A DNA stretch of 64,000 nucleotides from assembly GCF_010748935.1 (NCBI RefSeq), contig NZ_CP048796.1:251001-315000 (forward strand). Reading direction: 5' to 3'. Shown here piece by piece: positions 49,506 through 59,811 of the stretch. The stretch comes from Providencia vermicola. GTDB lineage: Bacteria > Pseudomonadota > Gammaproteobacteria > Enterobacterales > Enterobacteriaceae. Numbering within the stretch: the first letter of the stretch is position 1; each line of letters begins with the position of its first letter. A program made the position numbers and the translations under genes. Under the pieces are notes generated by a model. That model had not been told where the DNA came from. It did not search any database and worked only from the letters and a program-made list of their open reading frames with translations.

Positions 49506-49538
49506 CAGATAAAAATAGATAAAGGTAAATAGCAGGTA

Positions 49539-49570
49539 TTGCCGTGAATTTATTCACGGCAATTTTCGTT
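49539..49570 (+). terminator. Rho-independent terminator of gltS
   Basis: TTGCCGTGAA, a TTTA loop and TTCACGGCAA form a perfect stem, followed by TTTTCGTTT. It lies 33 bp past gltS. Confidence 0.9.
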
Positions 49571-49596
49571 TATAGGGCACATAATAAATAATGAAA

Positions 49597-50145
49597 TTAG
49601 CGCGATGTGTGTAACAGGCTCATCTGATGTAGCGCTGAAACAAGCTCATTTTCATAATGGTCAAGTGTTTCAGGGTAAGAGGTATCACTGTTGGAAGGTG
49701 AGAAATTAACCTCAGATAGCTTAATTTCTAAATGAGATTCTGTGGTACGCATATGAATACCTTGCAAAACTTGTTGCAACTGCTCCGCAGCTCTTCCACC
49801 ACCTCGATTGGCATAACTGACCATTAAGGCAGGTTTGTTGTTCCACTCTTTATACAAATGGTCTATCGCATTTTTTAGTGCGGCTGGATAGCCCCAGTTA
49901 TATTGTGGAAAAACGAAAATATAAGCATCGGCTTCAGCGATTTTTTTGCTCCAAGCAATGGTATGTGCTTGGGTATATATTCCTTCGGCGGGGAGATAGG
50001 GCTCATCATCCATTGGTAAATGCCAATCTCTGAGATCAAGGATTTCAGTTGGATAATTTTTCGCAGCGACATCCTTAACCCAGTGTGCTATCTGAGGTCC
50101 TATTCGTGCTTGTCGAACACTACCAATTAAGATTTGTATCTTCAT
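49597..50145 (-). CDS. NADPH-dependent FMN reductase family protein
   Basis: Flavodoxin-like NAD(P)H oxidoreductase (FMN_red family). The FMN-binding region is IGSVRQARIGPQIAHWV near the N-terminus and PQYNWGYPAALKNAID at about residues 80-95, the hallmark of this family. The 182 residues fit soluble quinone or azo reductases. The true substrate is unknown. It lies between gltS and recG, which are neighbours in E. coli, so it is an addition relative to that order. Confidence 0.85.
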   Translation of the reverse strand: MKIQILIGSVRQARIGPQIAHWVKDVAAKNYPTEILDLRDWHLPMDDEPYLPAEGIYTQAHTIAWSKKIAEADAYIFVFPQYNWGYPAALKNAIDHLYKEWNNKPALMVSYANRGGGRAAEQLQQVLQGIHMRTTESHLEIKLSEVNFSPSNSDTSYPETLDHYENELVSALHQMSLLHTSR

Positions 50146-50220
50146 GTTCCACTATCCCTTGTTGTTATGGCTTTTAATTTTTACAAAACGTATTAAGGTC
50201 TTTATAGTGCTACGATTGCA

Positions 50221-52302
50221 TTAAGCTTGGCTGTATTGCTCACGTTCAGGTAGCCACCTTTCAATAATCAATTTGGCATTTTCAGGATAGTTCTGCTGAA
50301 TATGGCGCGCGATACGTTGTACTTCAGGCAACATATGCTGATCTCGCAGTAAATCAGCGACTTTAAATTCAGCATTGCCGGTTTGGCGTGTTCCTAATAA
50401 TTCCCCCGGCCCCCTGATTTCCAGATCTTTTTGAGCAATGACGAAACCATCGTTACTGTCACGTAATACTTGTAAACGTTGTTTGGCGACATGGGTTAAC
50501 GGTGTTTTATAAAGCAGTACACAGTGAGAGGCGATAGCACCTCGACCTACTCGGCCTCGTAATTGGTGCAATTGAGCTAGCCCTAGTCGTTCTGGATTAT
50601 CAATAATCATTAAACTTGCATTAGGAACATCAACACCCACTTCGATAACGGTAGTTGCAACTAGTAGCTGAATCTCATTATTTTTAAATGCCGTCATCAC
50701 ACTCTGTTTTTCGGCGGGTTTCATTCTTCCATGCACGAGACCTACTTTTAATTCGGGCAATGCTAATGATAACTCTTCGCTCGTCGCTTGTGCTGCTTGC
50801 GCTTCTAAAACATCAGAATCATCAATTAAAGTGCAGACCCAATAGGCTTGGCGGCCCTCATCAATACAGGCTTGCCTGACACGTTCAATAATATCTTTAC
50901 GCCGAGTATCGGGAATGGCCACTGTCGTAACAGGTGTTCGCCCAGGAGGCAGCTCATCAATGATAGAGGTATCCATATCAGCATAAGCGGTCATTGCCAA
51001 AGTTCTGGGGATCGGTGTGGCGGTCATAATTAATTGGTGGGGGTGAAACCCTTGTTGTTCACCTTTTTCACGTAAAGCGAGGCGTTGATGCACACCAAAC
51101 CGATGTTGCTCATCAATGATAACCAAACCAAGAGTTTTAAAGGAGACATGCTCTTGAAACAGGGCGTGAGTCCCAATGACCATGCTCACCTCACCATTTG
51201 CAATGGCATCTTGCTGCTGCTGGCGCGCTTTACCTTTTTGCTTGCCAGCAAGCCAACCCACATTGATCCCGAGAGGTTCAAACCATAATTTAAAATTATT
51301 AGCATGTTGCTCAGCCAAAATCTCGGTTGGTGCCATCAAAGCCACTTGTTGACCATTTTCAATCGCAGATAAAGCCGCTAATGCGGCAACGAGTGTTTTT
51401 CCTGAGCCAACATCCCCTTGAATTAAACGCATCATCGGTGCATCTTTGACAAGGTCTTGTTCTATTTCGGTAACCACGCGATTTTGAGCGTTGGTTGGGG
51501 AAAAAGGTAACTGGGCTAAAAATTGTTTTTTGAGTTTGCCGTCCAGTGTCATAGGCTGAGCATAAAGGCGTTGATTGCCTGCACGGATCGCCAACATACT
51601 TAAATGATGTGCTAAAAGCTCTTCGAGTATTAAACGTTTTTGAGCGGGATGCTGACCTTTTTCTAGCTCACTTAAGGCAACGTTAGGTGGTGGAGTATGT
51701 AATAAGCGAATTGCCTCAGGAAGGCTGATTAAACCACGGCTAAGTTCTTCAGGTAATAGTTCTTTGATCTGCCCGTTATCTAATAGCGCTAACGCTTGCT
51801 CAATTAATTTCCTCAGTGTTGCCTGCCTTACCCCTTCTGTTGTGGGATAAACGGGGGTGAGGTTCTCTTGGAGAGAAATATTGGTCGTATCTTGAGAGAC
51901 TTTATATTCAGGGTGAATGATTTCTGGACCAGTATTGCCACGACGCACCTCGCCATAAGCAATAACATGGCGACCTTCTGCAAGGCTATTTTTCATTGCT
52001 GCCGAAAAATTGAAAAATCGTAGAGTTAAGTTGCCTGTTCCGTCGGTGATAAGACTAGTCATCATGCGCTTACGGCCAAAGACGACCTTAGTTTGTAATA
52101 CTTCCCCTAAAATAGTTGCGGTTGTACCTGGCAATAGGTCACGAATTTGGTAAAGACGAGTGTGATCTTCATAACGAAGAGGGAGGTGTAATAATAAATC
52201 TTGAACAGTATTTAGCCCTATCTTACTTAGTTTTTCAGATTGGCTAGCCCCAACGCCATGTAGCGTGGTCAATGAAATCGTATCAAGTAGGCCACTGTTC
52301 AT
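50221..52302 (-). CDS. recG: ATP-dependent DNA helicase RecG
   Basis: Helicase that regresses stalled forks and processes R-loops and Holliday junctions. An N-terminal OB-fold wedge domain precedes the helicase motor: Walker A GDVGSGKTLVA, motif II DEQH (LVIIDEQHRFG), motif III TATPIPRT and motif VI QLRGRVGRG. The 693 residues equal E. coli. It is the last gene of gmk-rpoZ-spoT-trmH-recG, 10 bp after trmH. Confidence 0.98.
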   Translation of the reverse strand: MNSGLLDTISLTTLHGVGASQSEKLSKIGLNTVQDLLLHLPLRYEDHTRLYQIRDLLPGTTATILGEVLQTKVVFGRKRMMTSLITDGTGNLTLRFFNFSAAMKNSLAEGRHVIAYGEVRRGNTGPEIIHPEYKVSQDTTNISLQENLTPVYPTTEGVRQATLRKLIEQALALLDNGQIKELLPEELSRGLISLPEAIRLLHTPPPNVALSELEKGQHPAQKRLILEELLAHHLSMLAIRAGNQRLYAQPMTLDGKLKKQFLAQLPFSPTNAQNRVVTEIEQDLVKDAPMMRLIQGDVGSGKTLVAALAALSAIENGQQVALMAPTEILAEQHANNFKLWFEPLGINVGWLAGKQKGKARQQQQDAIANGEVSMVIGTHALFQEHVSFKTLGLVIIDEQHRFGVHQRLALREKGEQQGFHPHQLIMTATPIPRTLAMTAYADMDTSIIDELPPGRTPVTTVAIPDTRRKDIIERVRQACIDEGRQAYWVCTLIDDSDVLEAQAAQATSEELSLALPELKVGLVHGRMKPAEKQSVMTAFKNNEIQLLVATTVIEVGVDVPNASLMIIDNPERLGLAQLHQLRGRVGRGAIASHCVLLYKTPLTHVAKQRLQVLRDSNDGFVIAQKDLEIRGPGELLGTRQTGNAEFKVADLLRDQHMLPEVQRIARHIQQNYPENAKLIIERWLPEREQYSQA

Positions 52303-52312
52303 TGTTTCTCCC

Positions 52313-53026
52313 TTAACCTAGCTGCTGTTTTTTCATTTTTTCACTTAGCTGCATTTGTGCCCACCAAGACGCATCGGCTTCTATCTCTCCTCGTTCATTG
52401 ATATAAGGCCGTGGTAAGCCTTTACGCTTGGCAACCTCTGCAAGAACGGGATAGCCGCCATCAAATAGCCACTCTTGCTGCTCTTGCTCTGAAAGTTGGC
52501 TTATTTCGCGGGAATACATACCAGCAAGTTGCCTTTGGCGCTGTGCTTCATAGAGAATCAGTGCCGAGGCGACAGAGACATTCAGGGATTGAACCATACC
52601 AACCATTGGAATAATAATGTGTTGATCGGCTAATTTCAGTGCTGTTGAAGAGATCCCTTTTTTTTCTTGCCCCATCATAATACAGGTCGGGCGAGTATAA
52701 TCAATTTCACGGAAATCGACGGCTTGTTCAGATAAGTTCGTTACAAGAACTTGCATGTTCTGTGATTTTATCTGTGAAATAGCCTCTTCAGTGGATTGAT
52801 GTGAAATGACTTTGACCCAGCTATTGCTTCCTGCGGCAGAAGAAACGGAAAGTTTAACTTTTTGGTCTGGCCAAATAGCATGAATTTGATGGATGCCAAC
52901 GGCATCTGCGCTGCGTACGATGGCAGATACGTTATGGGGTTTATGAATTTCTTCGAGGCAAATGGTGAGGTCTGGCTGCCGCATCGCCATCATTTGGCAA
53001 ATGCGGCGATAGCGGCGTTCATTCAT
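52313..53026 (-). CDS. trmH: tRNA (guanosine(18)-2'-O)-methyltransferase TrmH
   Basis: SPOUT-fold methyltransferase that 2'-O-methylates G18 in tRNA. The motifs are CLEEIHKPHNVSAIVRSADAVG (motif 1), MGQEKKGIS (motif 2) and PMVGMVQSLNVSVASALILYE (motif 3, trefoil knot). The 237 residues are near E. coli (229). It begins 2 nt after spoT, implying coupling. Confidence 0.97.
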   Translation of the reverse strand: MNERRYRRICQMMAMRQPDLTICLEEIHKPHNVSAIVRSADAVGIHQIHAIWPDQKVKLSVSSAAGSNSWVKVISHQSTEEAISQIKSQNMQVLVTNLSEQAVDFREIDYTRPTCIMMGQEKKGISSTALKLADQHIIIPMVGMVQSLNVSVASALILYEAQRQRQLAGMYSREISQLSEQEQQEWLFDGGYPVLAEVAKRKGLPRPYINERGEIEADASWWAQMQLSEKMKKQQLG

Positions 53027-53028
53027 AG

Positions 53029-55152
53029 TTAATTACGGTTCCGGCTAACTCGTAATACATCAGGCATGATCCGAATTTTGCGCATAACATTTGCTAACTG
53101 AACCCGGTTTTTGGTTGTTAGGCGGATAAAGGCACAATAAACACGGCCATCTTTTTCTTCAGTATTCATACTCTGAATGCTTGAGTTAGCATCATTGATA
53201 GCAGCTGTTAAATTAGCAAGCGCCCCTTGATGGTTAATCATATCGACTTTGATTTCGGCGATGAAATCAGTATCGGTATCATTATCCCATTCTACAGCCA
53301 TAAATTTATCGGGCTCTTTCTGGTAGCCACGAATGTTTCGACAAGATTCGTGGTGTATCACGAGTCCTTTACCTGGGCTGATATGAGCGATAATAGGGTC
53401 GCCAGGGATAGGGCGACAGCATTTCGCAAAGGTGATGAGAACACCATCTGCCCCTTTTATGGACAGCTTGTTGCGTGTTGTGATGACGGGCTCATCCTCT
53501 TCCTCTGGGGAAACTTGTGGATTGCTTTGTAAATTACGCGCAACCACAACACTCATTGCATTTCCTAAACCTATTTCAGCCAGTAAGTCGTCGATAGAGT
53601 TGAGCTTCATGCGGGCTAATTCAAGATCAATATTTGCTTGGGGGACATCCGTTAATTTATGACCTGCGCCAAGAGCGTGGTTTAATAAGCGGCGACCTAA
53701 GTTGATTGAATCTTCACGCTTGAGGTTTTTCAGTAACTGACGGATTTTAGCGCGTGCTTTTGAACTGACGACAAAATTGAGCCAAGCGGCATTTGGTCTA
53801 GCGCCCGGCGCGGTAATAATTTCGACAGTTTGCCCACTGGTGAGGGCTTGAGATAATGGATAAGGCTGACGATCAACCCTAGCTCCAACGCAAGCATGGC
53901 CAATATCCGTATGCACGGCATAGGCGAAATCGACAGGTGTCGCGCCCGTTGGCAGTTCAACAATGCGTCCTTCTGGTGTAAAGACATAAATCTCATCGGG
54001 GAATAGATCAGATTTAACGCTCTCGATGAATTCAAAAGAGCTACCTGCACTTTGCTGTAGCTCAAGTAAACTTTGCATCCAACGTTGAGCACGTACTTGA
54101 GCGGTTGTGCCTTGCTCGCCTTGTTCTTTATAAGCCCAATGTGCAGCAACCCCCATTTCAGCCATTTGATCCATATCTTCTGTACGGATTTGTACTTCGA
54201 CAGGAACACCGTGTGGGCCAATTAATGAGGTGTGTAGCGATTGATAGCCGTTAGCTTTTGGGATAGCGATATAATCTTTGATACGGCCTGGGCGCGGCTT
54301 GTACAAATTATGCATTTGTCCCAATACGCGATAGCAGGTATCGACATCTTTGACTATCACCCTAAAAGCATAAATATCCATAATTGAATGGAAGCGCTGC
54401 TCTTTAAGGTGCATTTTGCGATAGATAGAATAAAGATGTTTTTCGCGGCCACTGACTCGGCAAGGTATATCCGCTTCGGTTAGGCGACCATCGATTTCAG
54501 AGAGGATTTTTTGGATCATCTCTTTACGGTTGCCGCGAGCTGCTTTAACGACTTCTTTGATAACGCGATAACGGTTTGGATATAAGGCTTCAAACCCAAG
54601 CTCTTCTAGCTCAGTTTTGATGTGATGAATACCTAATCTATGAGCAAGAGGGCTATAGATTTCCAATGTTTCTCTTGCAATACGTCGACGCTTATCAGGC
54701 CTTAATGAGCCTAGCGTGCGCATATTATGAGTGCGGTCTGCCAGTTTTATCAAAATGACGCGAATGTCTTTGACCATCGCCATGATCATTTTGCGAAAGT
54801 TTTCTGCTTGAGCTTCTTTTTTGTCTCGAAAGTTTAGTTTATCGAGTTTAGATACACCTTCAACGAGACCCGCAACAGTTGTGCCAAATAGCTCTTCTAT
54901 ATCCTGAAATGTCGCTGGAGTATCTTCAATAACATCATGAAGTAGCGCTGCCATCAATGTTTCATGATCCAAGCGCATTTGAGCCAGAATACAGGCCACA
55001 GCAACTGGGTGAGTTATATATGGCTCACCACTTGAGCGGGTTTGTCCTTCGTGGGCATCCCGGGCGACAACATAGGCTTTTTTCAGTAATTCAACCTGTT
55101 CCGGAGGAAGGTACTTCTGAATTACTTGATTTAGGCTCTCAAACAGATACAA
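53029..55152 (-). CDS. spoT: bifunctional (p)ppGpp synthase/hydrolase SpoT
   Basis: Controls the stringent alarmone. Domains in order are the HD hydrolase (MAALLHDVIEDTPATF), the RelA-type synthetase region (about residues 200-340, with AHWAYKEQ at its end), TGS (FTPEGRIVELPTGATPVDFAYAVH), a Cys-containing zinc-finger-like domain (CCRPIPGDPI) and a C-terminal ACT domain. The 707 residues are close to E. coli (702). It follows rpoZ by 19 bp. Confidence 0.98.
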   Translation of the reverse strand: MYLFESLNQVIQKYLPPEQVELLKKAYVVARDAHEGQTRSSGEPYITHPVAVACILAQMRLDHETLMAALLHDVIEDTPATFQDIEELFGTTVAGLVEGVSKLDKLNFRDKKEAQAENFRKMIMAMVKDIRVILIKLADRTHNMRTLGSLRPDKRRRIARETLEIYSPLAHRLGIHHIKTELEELGFEALYPNRYRVIKEVVKAARGNRKEMIQKILSEIDGRLTEADIPCRVSGREKHLYSIYRKMHLKEQRFHSIMDIYAFRVIVKDVDTCYRVLGQMHNLYKPRPGRIKDYIAIPKANGYQSLHTSLIGPHGVPVEVQIRTEDMDQMAEMGVAAHWAYKEQGEQGTTAQVRAQRWMQSLLELQQSAGSSFEFIESVKSDLFPDEIYVFTPEGRIVELPTGATPVDFAYAVHTDIGHACVGARVDRQPYPLSQALTSGQTVEIITAPGARPNAAWLNFVVSSKARAKIRQLLKNLKREDSINLGRRLLNHALGAGHKLTDVPQANIDLELARMKLNSIDDLLAEIGLGNAMSVVVARNLQSNPQVSPEEEDEPVITTRNKLSIKGADGVLITFAKCCRPIPGDPIIAHISPGKGLVIHHESCRNIRGYQKEPDKFMAVEWDNDTDTDFIAEIKVDMINHQGALANLTAAINDANSSIQSMNTEEKDGRVYCAFIRLTTKNRVQLANVMRKIRIMPDVLRVSRNRN

Positions 55153-55171
55153 GGCAGACCCACCTTAGTGA

Positions 55172-55447
55172 TTAGCGACGACCTTCAGCTATAGCAGAAA
55201 CTGCTTGCATTTCAGCCGCTTCTTGTTCCTGCTGCTCTTGACGCTCACGTACATCCAGTATGTGACCGTTGATTAAACCTTCTTCTACTTCACGGAGTGC
55301 GATAACAGTATATTTATCGTTTTCTTCAGGAACTAGAGGGTCTTTACCGCCAGTTTGTAACTGACGCGCTCTGCGAGCCGCGACCAGTACGAGGTCAAAG
55401 CGGTTACCAATTTTTTCTACTGCGTCTTGAACAGTTACGCGTGCCAT
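55172..55447 (-). CDS. rpoZ: RNA polymerase omega subunit RpoZ
   Basis: Small subunit that stabilises the beta-prime subunit of RNA polymerase and forms one ppGpp-binding site. The 91 residues equal E. coli, with [29 protein letters not shown] at the N-terminus. It is in operon between gmk and spoT. Confidence 0.98.
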   Translation of the reverse strand: MARVTVQDAVEKIGNRFDLVLVAARRARQLQTGGKDPLVPEENDKYTVIALREVEEGLINGHILDVRERQEQQEQEAAEMQAVSAIAEGRR

Positions 55448-55504
55448 AAATGTGCTACTCCAAAAGAAATAAAAAAATGACCTGATATGATACTGAAACT
55501 ATTC

Positions 55505-56535
<1,031 letters not shown>

Positions 56536-56721
56536 ATGTCATTTAGGCAAAAGGCGAATGGGCTTAGACTGACGCTGAAGTTAACGCTTTTTATATCATT
56601 AATGGTGCTTTCAGTTGCCGCTATTTATTGTCTCAGCAAGAAAGCCATTCTGAATGATTTCAATGTGCAACACTCAGCAAACGCGCAAGGTAAAATGAAA
56701 TCAATGGCTATTGATACCTGA
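56536..56721 (+). CDS. possible small membrane-anchored protein or gene remnant
   Basis: A 61-residue frame with one strong hydrophobic helix (LTLFISLMVLSVAAIYCLS) after a basic N-terminus, then a short hydrophilic tail ending MKSMAIDT. The N-terminal layout resembles the first membrane segment of a bacterial sensor or chemoreceptor, so this may be the stump of a larger gene. The following bases do not continue it in an obvious way. No clear ribosome-binding site is seen (AGAATGGTTT before the ATG). It may also be an orphan small protein. Confidence 0.35.
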   Translation: MSFRQKANGLRLTLKLTLFISLMVLSVAAIYCLSKKAILNDFNVQHSANAQGKMKSMAIDT

Positions 56722-56750
56722 AATACGGAATGTACTTAATATCGTTAGCG

Positions 56751-56791
56751 ATATAAAAAACATGCCACCCTTTTAATTATGTGATGGCATG
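56751..56791 (-). terminator. Rho-independent terminator of yicG
   Basis: On the minus strand CATGCCA pairs with TGGCATG (plus 56761-56767 and 56785-56791), followed by TTTTTTATA. It lies 6 bp beyond the yicG stop. Confidence 0.8.
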
Positions 56792-56796
56792 AATCA

Positions 56797-57411
56797 TTAA
56801 TCTTGGCTTTCATAGTTAAAGATCGGTAAGCCTAAACGATAACGGATGGCGATAAGTCGGGCGCTTAGGCCTGCAATTAAGGTAATAATCACAACAATAT
56901 CTTGTGGGAGCGGGGTGTATAAAAGCCCGATATACAACCATGCGGCAGCAAATGAGACGCCCGCATAGACTTCTTTTTGGAATACGAGAGGAATGGTATT
57001 ACATAACATGTCGCGAAGAACGCCACCAAATACCCCTGTAATCACAGCCGCAATTGCAGCTATGACTGGGCTATAATTCATATCAAGAGCAATTTGGGCG
57101 CCAAGAATTGAAAAGACAATTAAGCCGATTGCATCTAGGATAAGGAACAAACGTCGTAAATGCTTCATCATTGGCGCTATCCAAATGGTGACAACAGCAG
57201 CGCCAGCAACAGTAAGAATATACTCGGGGTTTTGTACCCAGCCTAATGGGTAGTGGCCAAGTAGGACGTCACGAACCGAGCCCCCGCCAATCGCAGTTGC
57301 TGATGCAATAATAATGACGCCGAAGACGTCCATTTTACGCCGTCCCGCTGCAAGAGCGCCAGTCATGGCTTCCGCGGTGATACCAATAATATAAAGAACA
57401 CTTAATAACAT
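56797..57411 (-). CDS. yicG: YicG, TRIC/glycine-transporter-type membrane protein
   Basis: Inner-membrane protein of the UPF0126 family. It has two repeats of three helices, each with a GG-x-x-RD element ([19 protein letters not shown] and [19 protein letters not shown]). Relatives are implicated in glycine transport. It aligns with E. coli YicG end to end. The start [16 protein letters not shown] gives 204 residues (205 in E. coli); an in-frame GTG six codons upstream also exists, and neither has a strong ribosome-binding site. Confidence 0.9.
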   Translation of the reverse strand: MLLSVLYIIGITAEAMTGALAAGRRKMDVFGVIIIASATAIGGGSVRDVLLGHYPLGWVQNPEYILTVAGAAVVTIWIAPMMKHLRRLFLILDAIGLIVFSILGAQIALDMNYSPVIAAIAAVITGVFGGVLRDMLCNTIPLVFQKEVYAGVSFAAAWLYIGLLYTPLPQDIVVIITLIAGLSARLIAIRYRLGLPIFNYESQD

Positions 57412-57537
57412 GATGATTCTATTCGACACTAAAGTTATTGCTAAAGGGTAATATTACTTGTAGAAATTCTCGACTGAGTTTTTCTAGTGCCTTACAAAAT
57501 AGATTAGTTAAAGTAATCCGATAGCCCATATTAAAAG

Positions 57538-58866
57538 ATGTCACAGGATAACAGATTGAACAGTAAATTGCCTTATAAAGAAACTCAAATAACAGATGAT
57601 AAACGAAGTCATCAACTTACAAATATTAATGTTTGGACAGCGGATAGCCAATGGCTAGTTTATGATGTTCGGCCGAGTGCGAGTTCGTTTACTGGATTAA
57701 CGATAGAAAAAATTCATGTTAATACGCAAAAACAAATAGAAATTTATCGTGCTCATCATGGTGCTCACGTTGGAGTGGTGACCGTCAGTGCTGAAAATCC
57801 ACCTCGTTATGCCTTTATACATGGGCCGGAATTCCCTAATGAGCAGTGGAAATATGATTTTCACCATCGCAGAGGCGTATATGTTAGGGATGATCATTTA
57901 GGAACGGCATATTCTATCGATGCGATGTGTATCACTCCGCCATACATCGCTGGGGCATTAAGAGGAGGGACACACGTTCATGTCTTTAGCCCTGACAGTA
58001 AATGGTTAAGTTTTACATACAATGATCATGTGATGCATGAAGTTGATGTTCGATTAGACCAACGAAATGTAGCTATAGCTGTGCCGATAAAAAAAGTACT
58101 CGTTGAACCTAAAGGCCATGAGCGTGAGTATAATGGCGAATACTTTTGTTGTGTTATCTCCCAGACGGTACCTACGCCTCGCCTTGGAAGTGACGATATT
58201 AGTCGAGCTTATGAAGAGGGGTGGGTAGGGCAGAAAGGCTACTTAATGGAAAACGGACAATGGCAAAATAAGGCGATTACCTTTATTGGTGATACTCATG
58301 CTGCTAATGGCGAGATTATCCCAGAAATTTTCCTCGTTAATTTGCCTGACGACGAAAATGCGTTCACTCAACAAGGTGAATTTCCATTACAAGGTACTGA
58401 GTCACGAATGCCCTTCCCACCGAAAAACATTCAGCAAAAAAGGCTGACATATACTCATGAGCGCCGATATCCTGGGTTAGCTAAACACCCTAGACACTGG
58501 TTACGCTCATCACCCGACGGCCGCTCAATTGCTTGCCTGATGAAAGATGATGATGGCATTGTTCAGCTGTGGTTAGTGAATACCTGTACAGGGGCGCTAA
58601 CACAAATTACGCATAGTAGAATGCCAATTCAATCCGCCTTTAGCTGGGATAGCCAAGGGCAGCATATTGCTTTTATTTGTGATAACAGCGTGATGCGTTG
58701 CAATATGACTTCAGGGGAATTACACAGATTAACGGTTCGTAGTGACGTTTCCCCCGTTGCTGATGCGGTTGTATTCTCACCGGATGATCGTCTGATTGCT
58801 TTTATGCGTGATGAAGCCGATGGTTTTAGACAGATTTATACGGTAGAAACGGGCTTGGGTGGTTGA
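57538..58866 (+). CDS. yidR: YidR, DUF3748 beta-propeller-like protein
   Basis: Conserved protein of unknown function, similar to E. coli YidR along its length (HLLTNTNTW-like HQLTNINVWTADSQWLVYDVRPS, YDFHHRRGV, RGGTHVHVFSPDSKWLSFTYNDHVMHE and VVFSPDDRLIAFMRDEADG). The WD40/TolB-type blade repeats (SPDSKWL, SPDGRSI, SPDDRLI) suggest a beta-propeller. It lacks a signal peptide. The 442 residues exceed E. coli (415), with about 20 extra at the N-terminus, so the true start could be downstream. Confidence 0.88.
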   Translation: MSQDNRLNSKLPYKETQITDDKRSHQLTNINVWTADSQWLVYDVRPSASSFTGLTIEKIHVNTQKQIEIYRAHHGAHVGVVTVSAENPPRYAFIHGPEFPNEQWKYDFHHRRGVYVRDDHLGTAYSIDAMCITPPYIAGALRGGTHVHVFSPDSKWLSFTYNDHVMHEVDVRLDQRNVAIAVPIKKVLVEPKGHEREYNGEYFCCVISQTVPTPRLGSDDISRAYEEGWVGQKGYLMENGQWQNKAITFIGDTHAANGEIIPEIFLVNLPDDENAFTQQGEFPLQGTESRMPFPPKNIQQKRLTYTHERRYPGLAKHPRHWLRSSPDGRSIACLMKDDDGIVQLWLVNTCTGALTQITHSRMPIQSAFSWDSQGQHIAFICDNSVMRCNMTSGELHRLTVRSDVSPVADAVVFSPDDRLIAFMRDEADGFRQIYTVETGLGG

Positions 58867-58900
58867 TATTGGCAAAAAGATGACGGCAATCTGTTTTTGA

Positions 58901-58928
58901 GATGAAGAGGTGATTTTGCCTCTTCATC
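58901..58928 (+). terminator. hairpin after yidR
   Basis: GATGAAGAGG (58901-58910) pairs with CCTCTTCATC (58919-58928), 34 bp past the yidR stop. No strong U-run follows. Confidence 0.6.
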
Positions 58929-59104
58929 ATGTATTCATCTTTAATAAAGCTATTTTTGTTATTCGATATATCGACAATCGGTGTCAATAAGAATGGCCGA
59001 TTTATTAAATCATTATTAAATAGTATTAATTAGATGATTTATTTAACTAATTATATAAATAAAGAGGTCATCACCAAAACAATAATACTCGTTATTTGAA
59101 TACA

Positions 59105-59455
59105 TTATTCTAGATTATTCTCTGAATGAATTTGATTATGGTTCAATGTCGTATTAGTTTGTTTGTCTAATGCTTCAATACGCTTTTTAGGTGAACTCTC
59201 TTCAGGGTTACTGTCTGATTTTACGTAATCAAGAGGGATTAATAGGGTGTCCATAATGGCGGTAAAAGGTAGGTCAATCGCCAGTAATGGGCGCATTACC
59301 CAGCCCGTATTTTCATCTTTAAGCATTTCTAAACTGTTTTTAGAACCGGGGTAATAACCATCCGAAGGACCAGCATGAGTCATAATACTGGAACAACCAG
59401 TTAAGAAAAGAAGAGGAGTACAGATCAATATTCTCGTTAGTAATAACCCAGCCAT
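59105..59455 (-). CDS. yidQ: YidQ-family lipoprotein
   Basis: DUF1375-family outer-envelope lipoprotein of unknown function. The lipobox LTGC (Cys21) follows a hydrophobic signal sequence. The conserved core is YPGSKNSLEMLKDENTGWVM...AIDLPFTAIMDTLLIPLD. The 116 residues fit the family (110 in E. coli). In E. coli ibpA-ibpB lie beyond it; here yidE follows directly. Confidence 0.9.
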   Translation of the reverse strand: MAGLLLTRILICTPLLFLTGCSSIMTHAGPSDGYYPGSKNSLEMLKDENTGWVMRPLLAIDLPFTAIMDTLLIPLDYVKSDSNPEESSPKKRIEALDKQTNTTLNHNQIHSENNLE

Positions 59456-59811
59456 ATAATTTATTTAACCTACCCTTTAAATTTATTATTGTTTCCTGAG
59501 TCAATAATAGCTAAAAATGCAAAATTAACAATCAGAGCATAATACAAATCGTTATTTTTGTATTATAAGTGTAGATAAAGATTTAAACCAATATCCTCAT
59601 TTGTAAGAAAAGTTAACAAATATAAGTCACTATTTCCTAACTAAGTGAATTGCTGATCAAAGGTGTCCTGAACAAAATGTAATTCCTTTTGAACTGTGGG
59701 CTAATGCACATATTACTTTGTTTTTATTTGACATAATCGATTCAGTTGTATGTTTTACCACCTTTCAAGTTACGTTTTGTAAGTGACGGTTCGTCAAAAG
59801 GATAGCGGTCT
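59456..59811. other. gene-free stretch between yidQ and yidE
   Basis: 356 bp without a gene. E. coli has ibpA and ibpB at this point. A possible sigma70 promoter for yidE is TTGACA (59728-59733) with a TATGTT (59749-59754) at short spacing. No remnant of ibpAB is readable. Confidence 0.45.
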
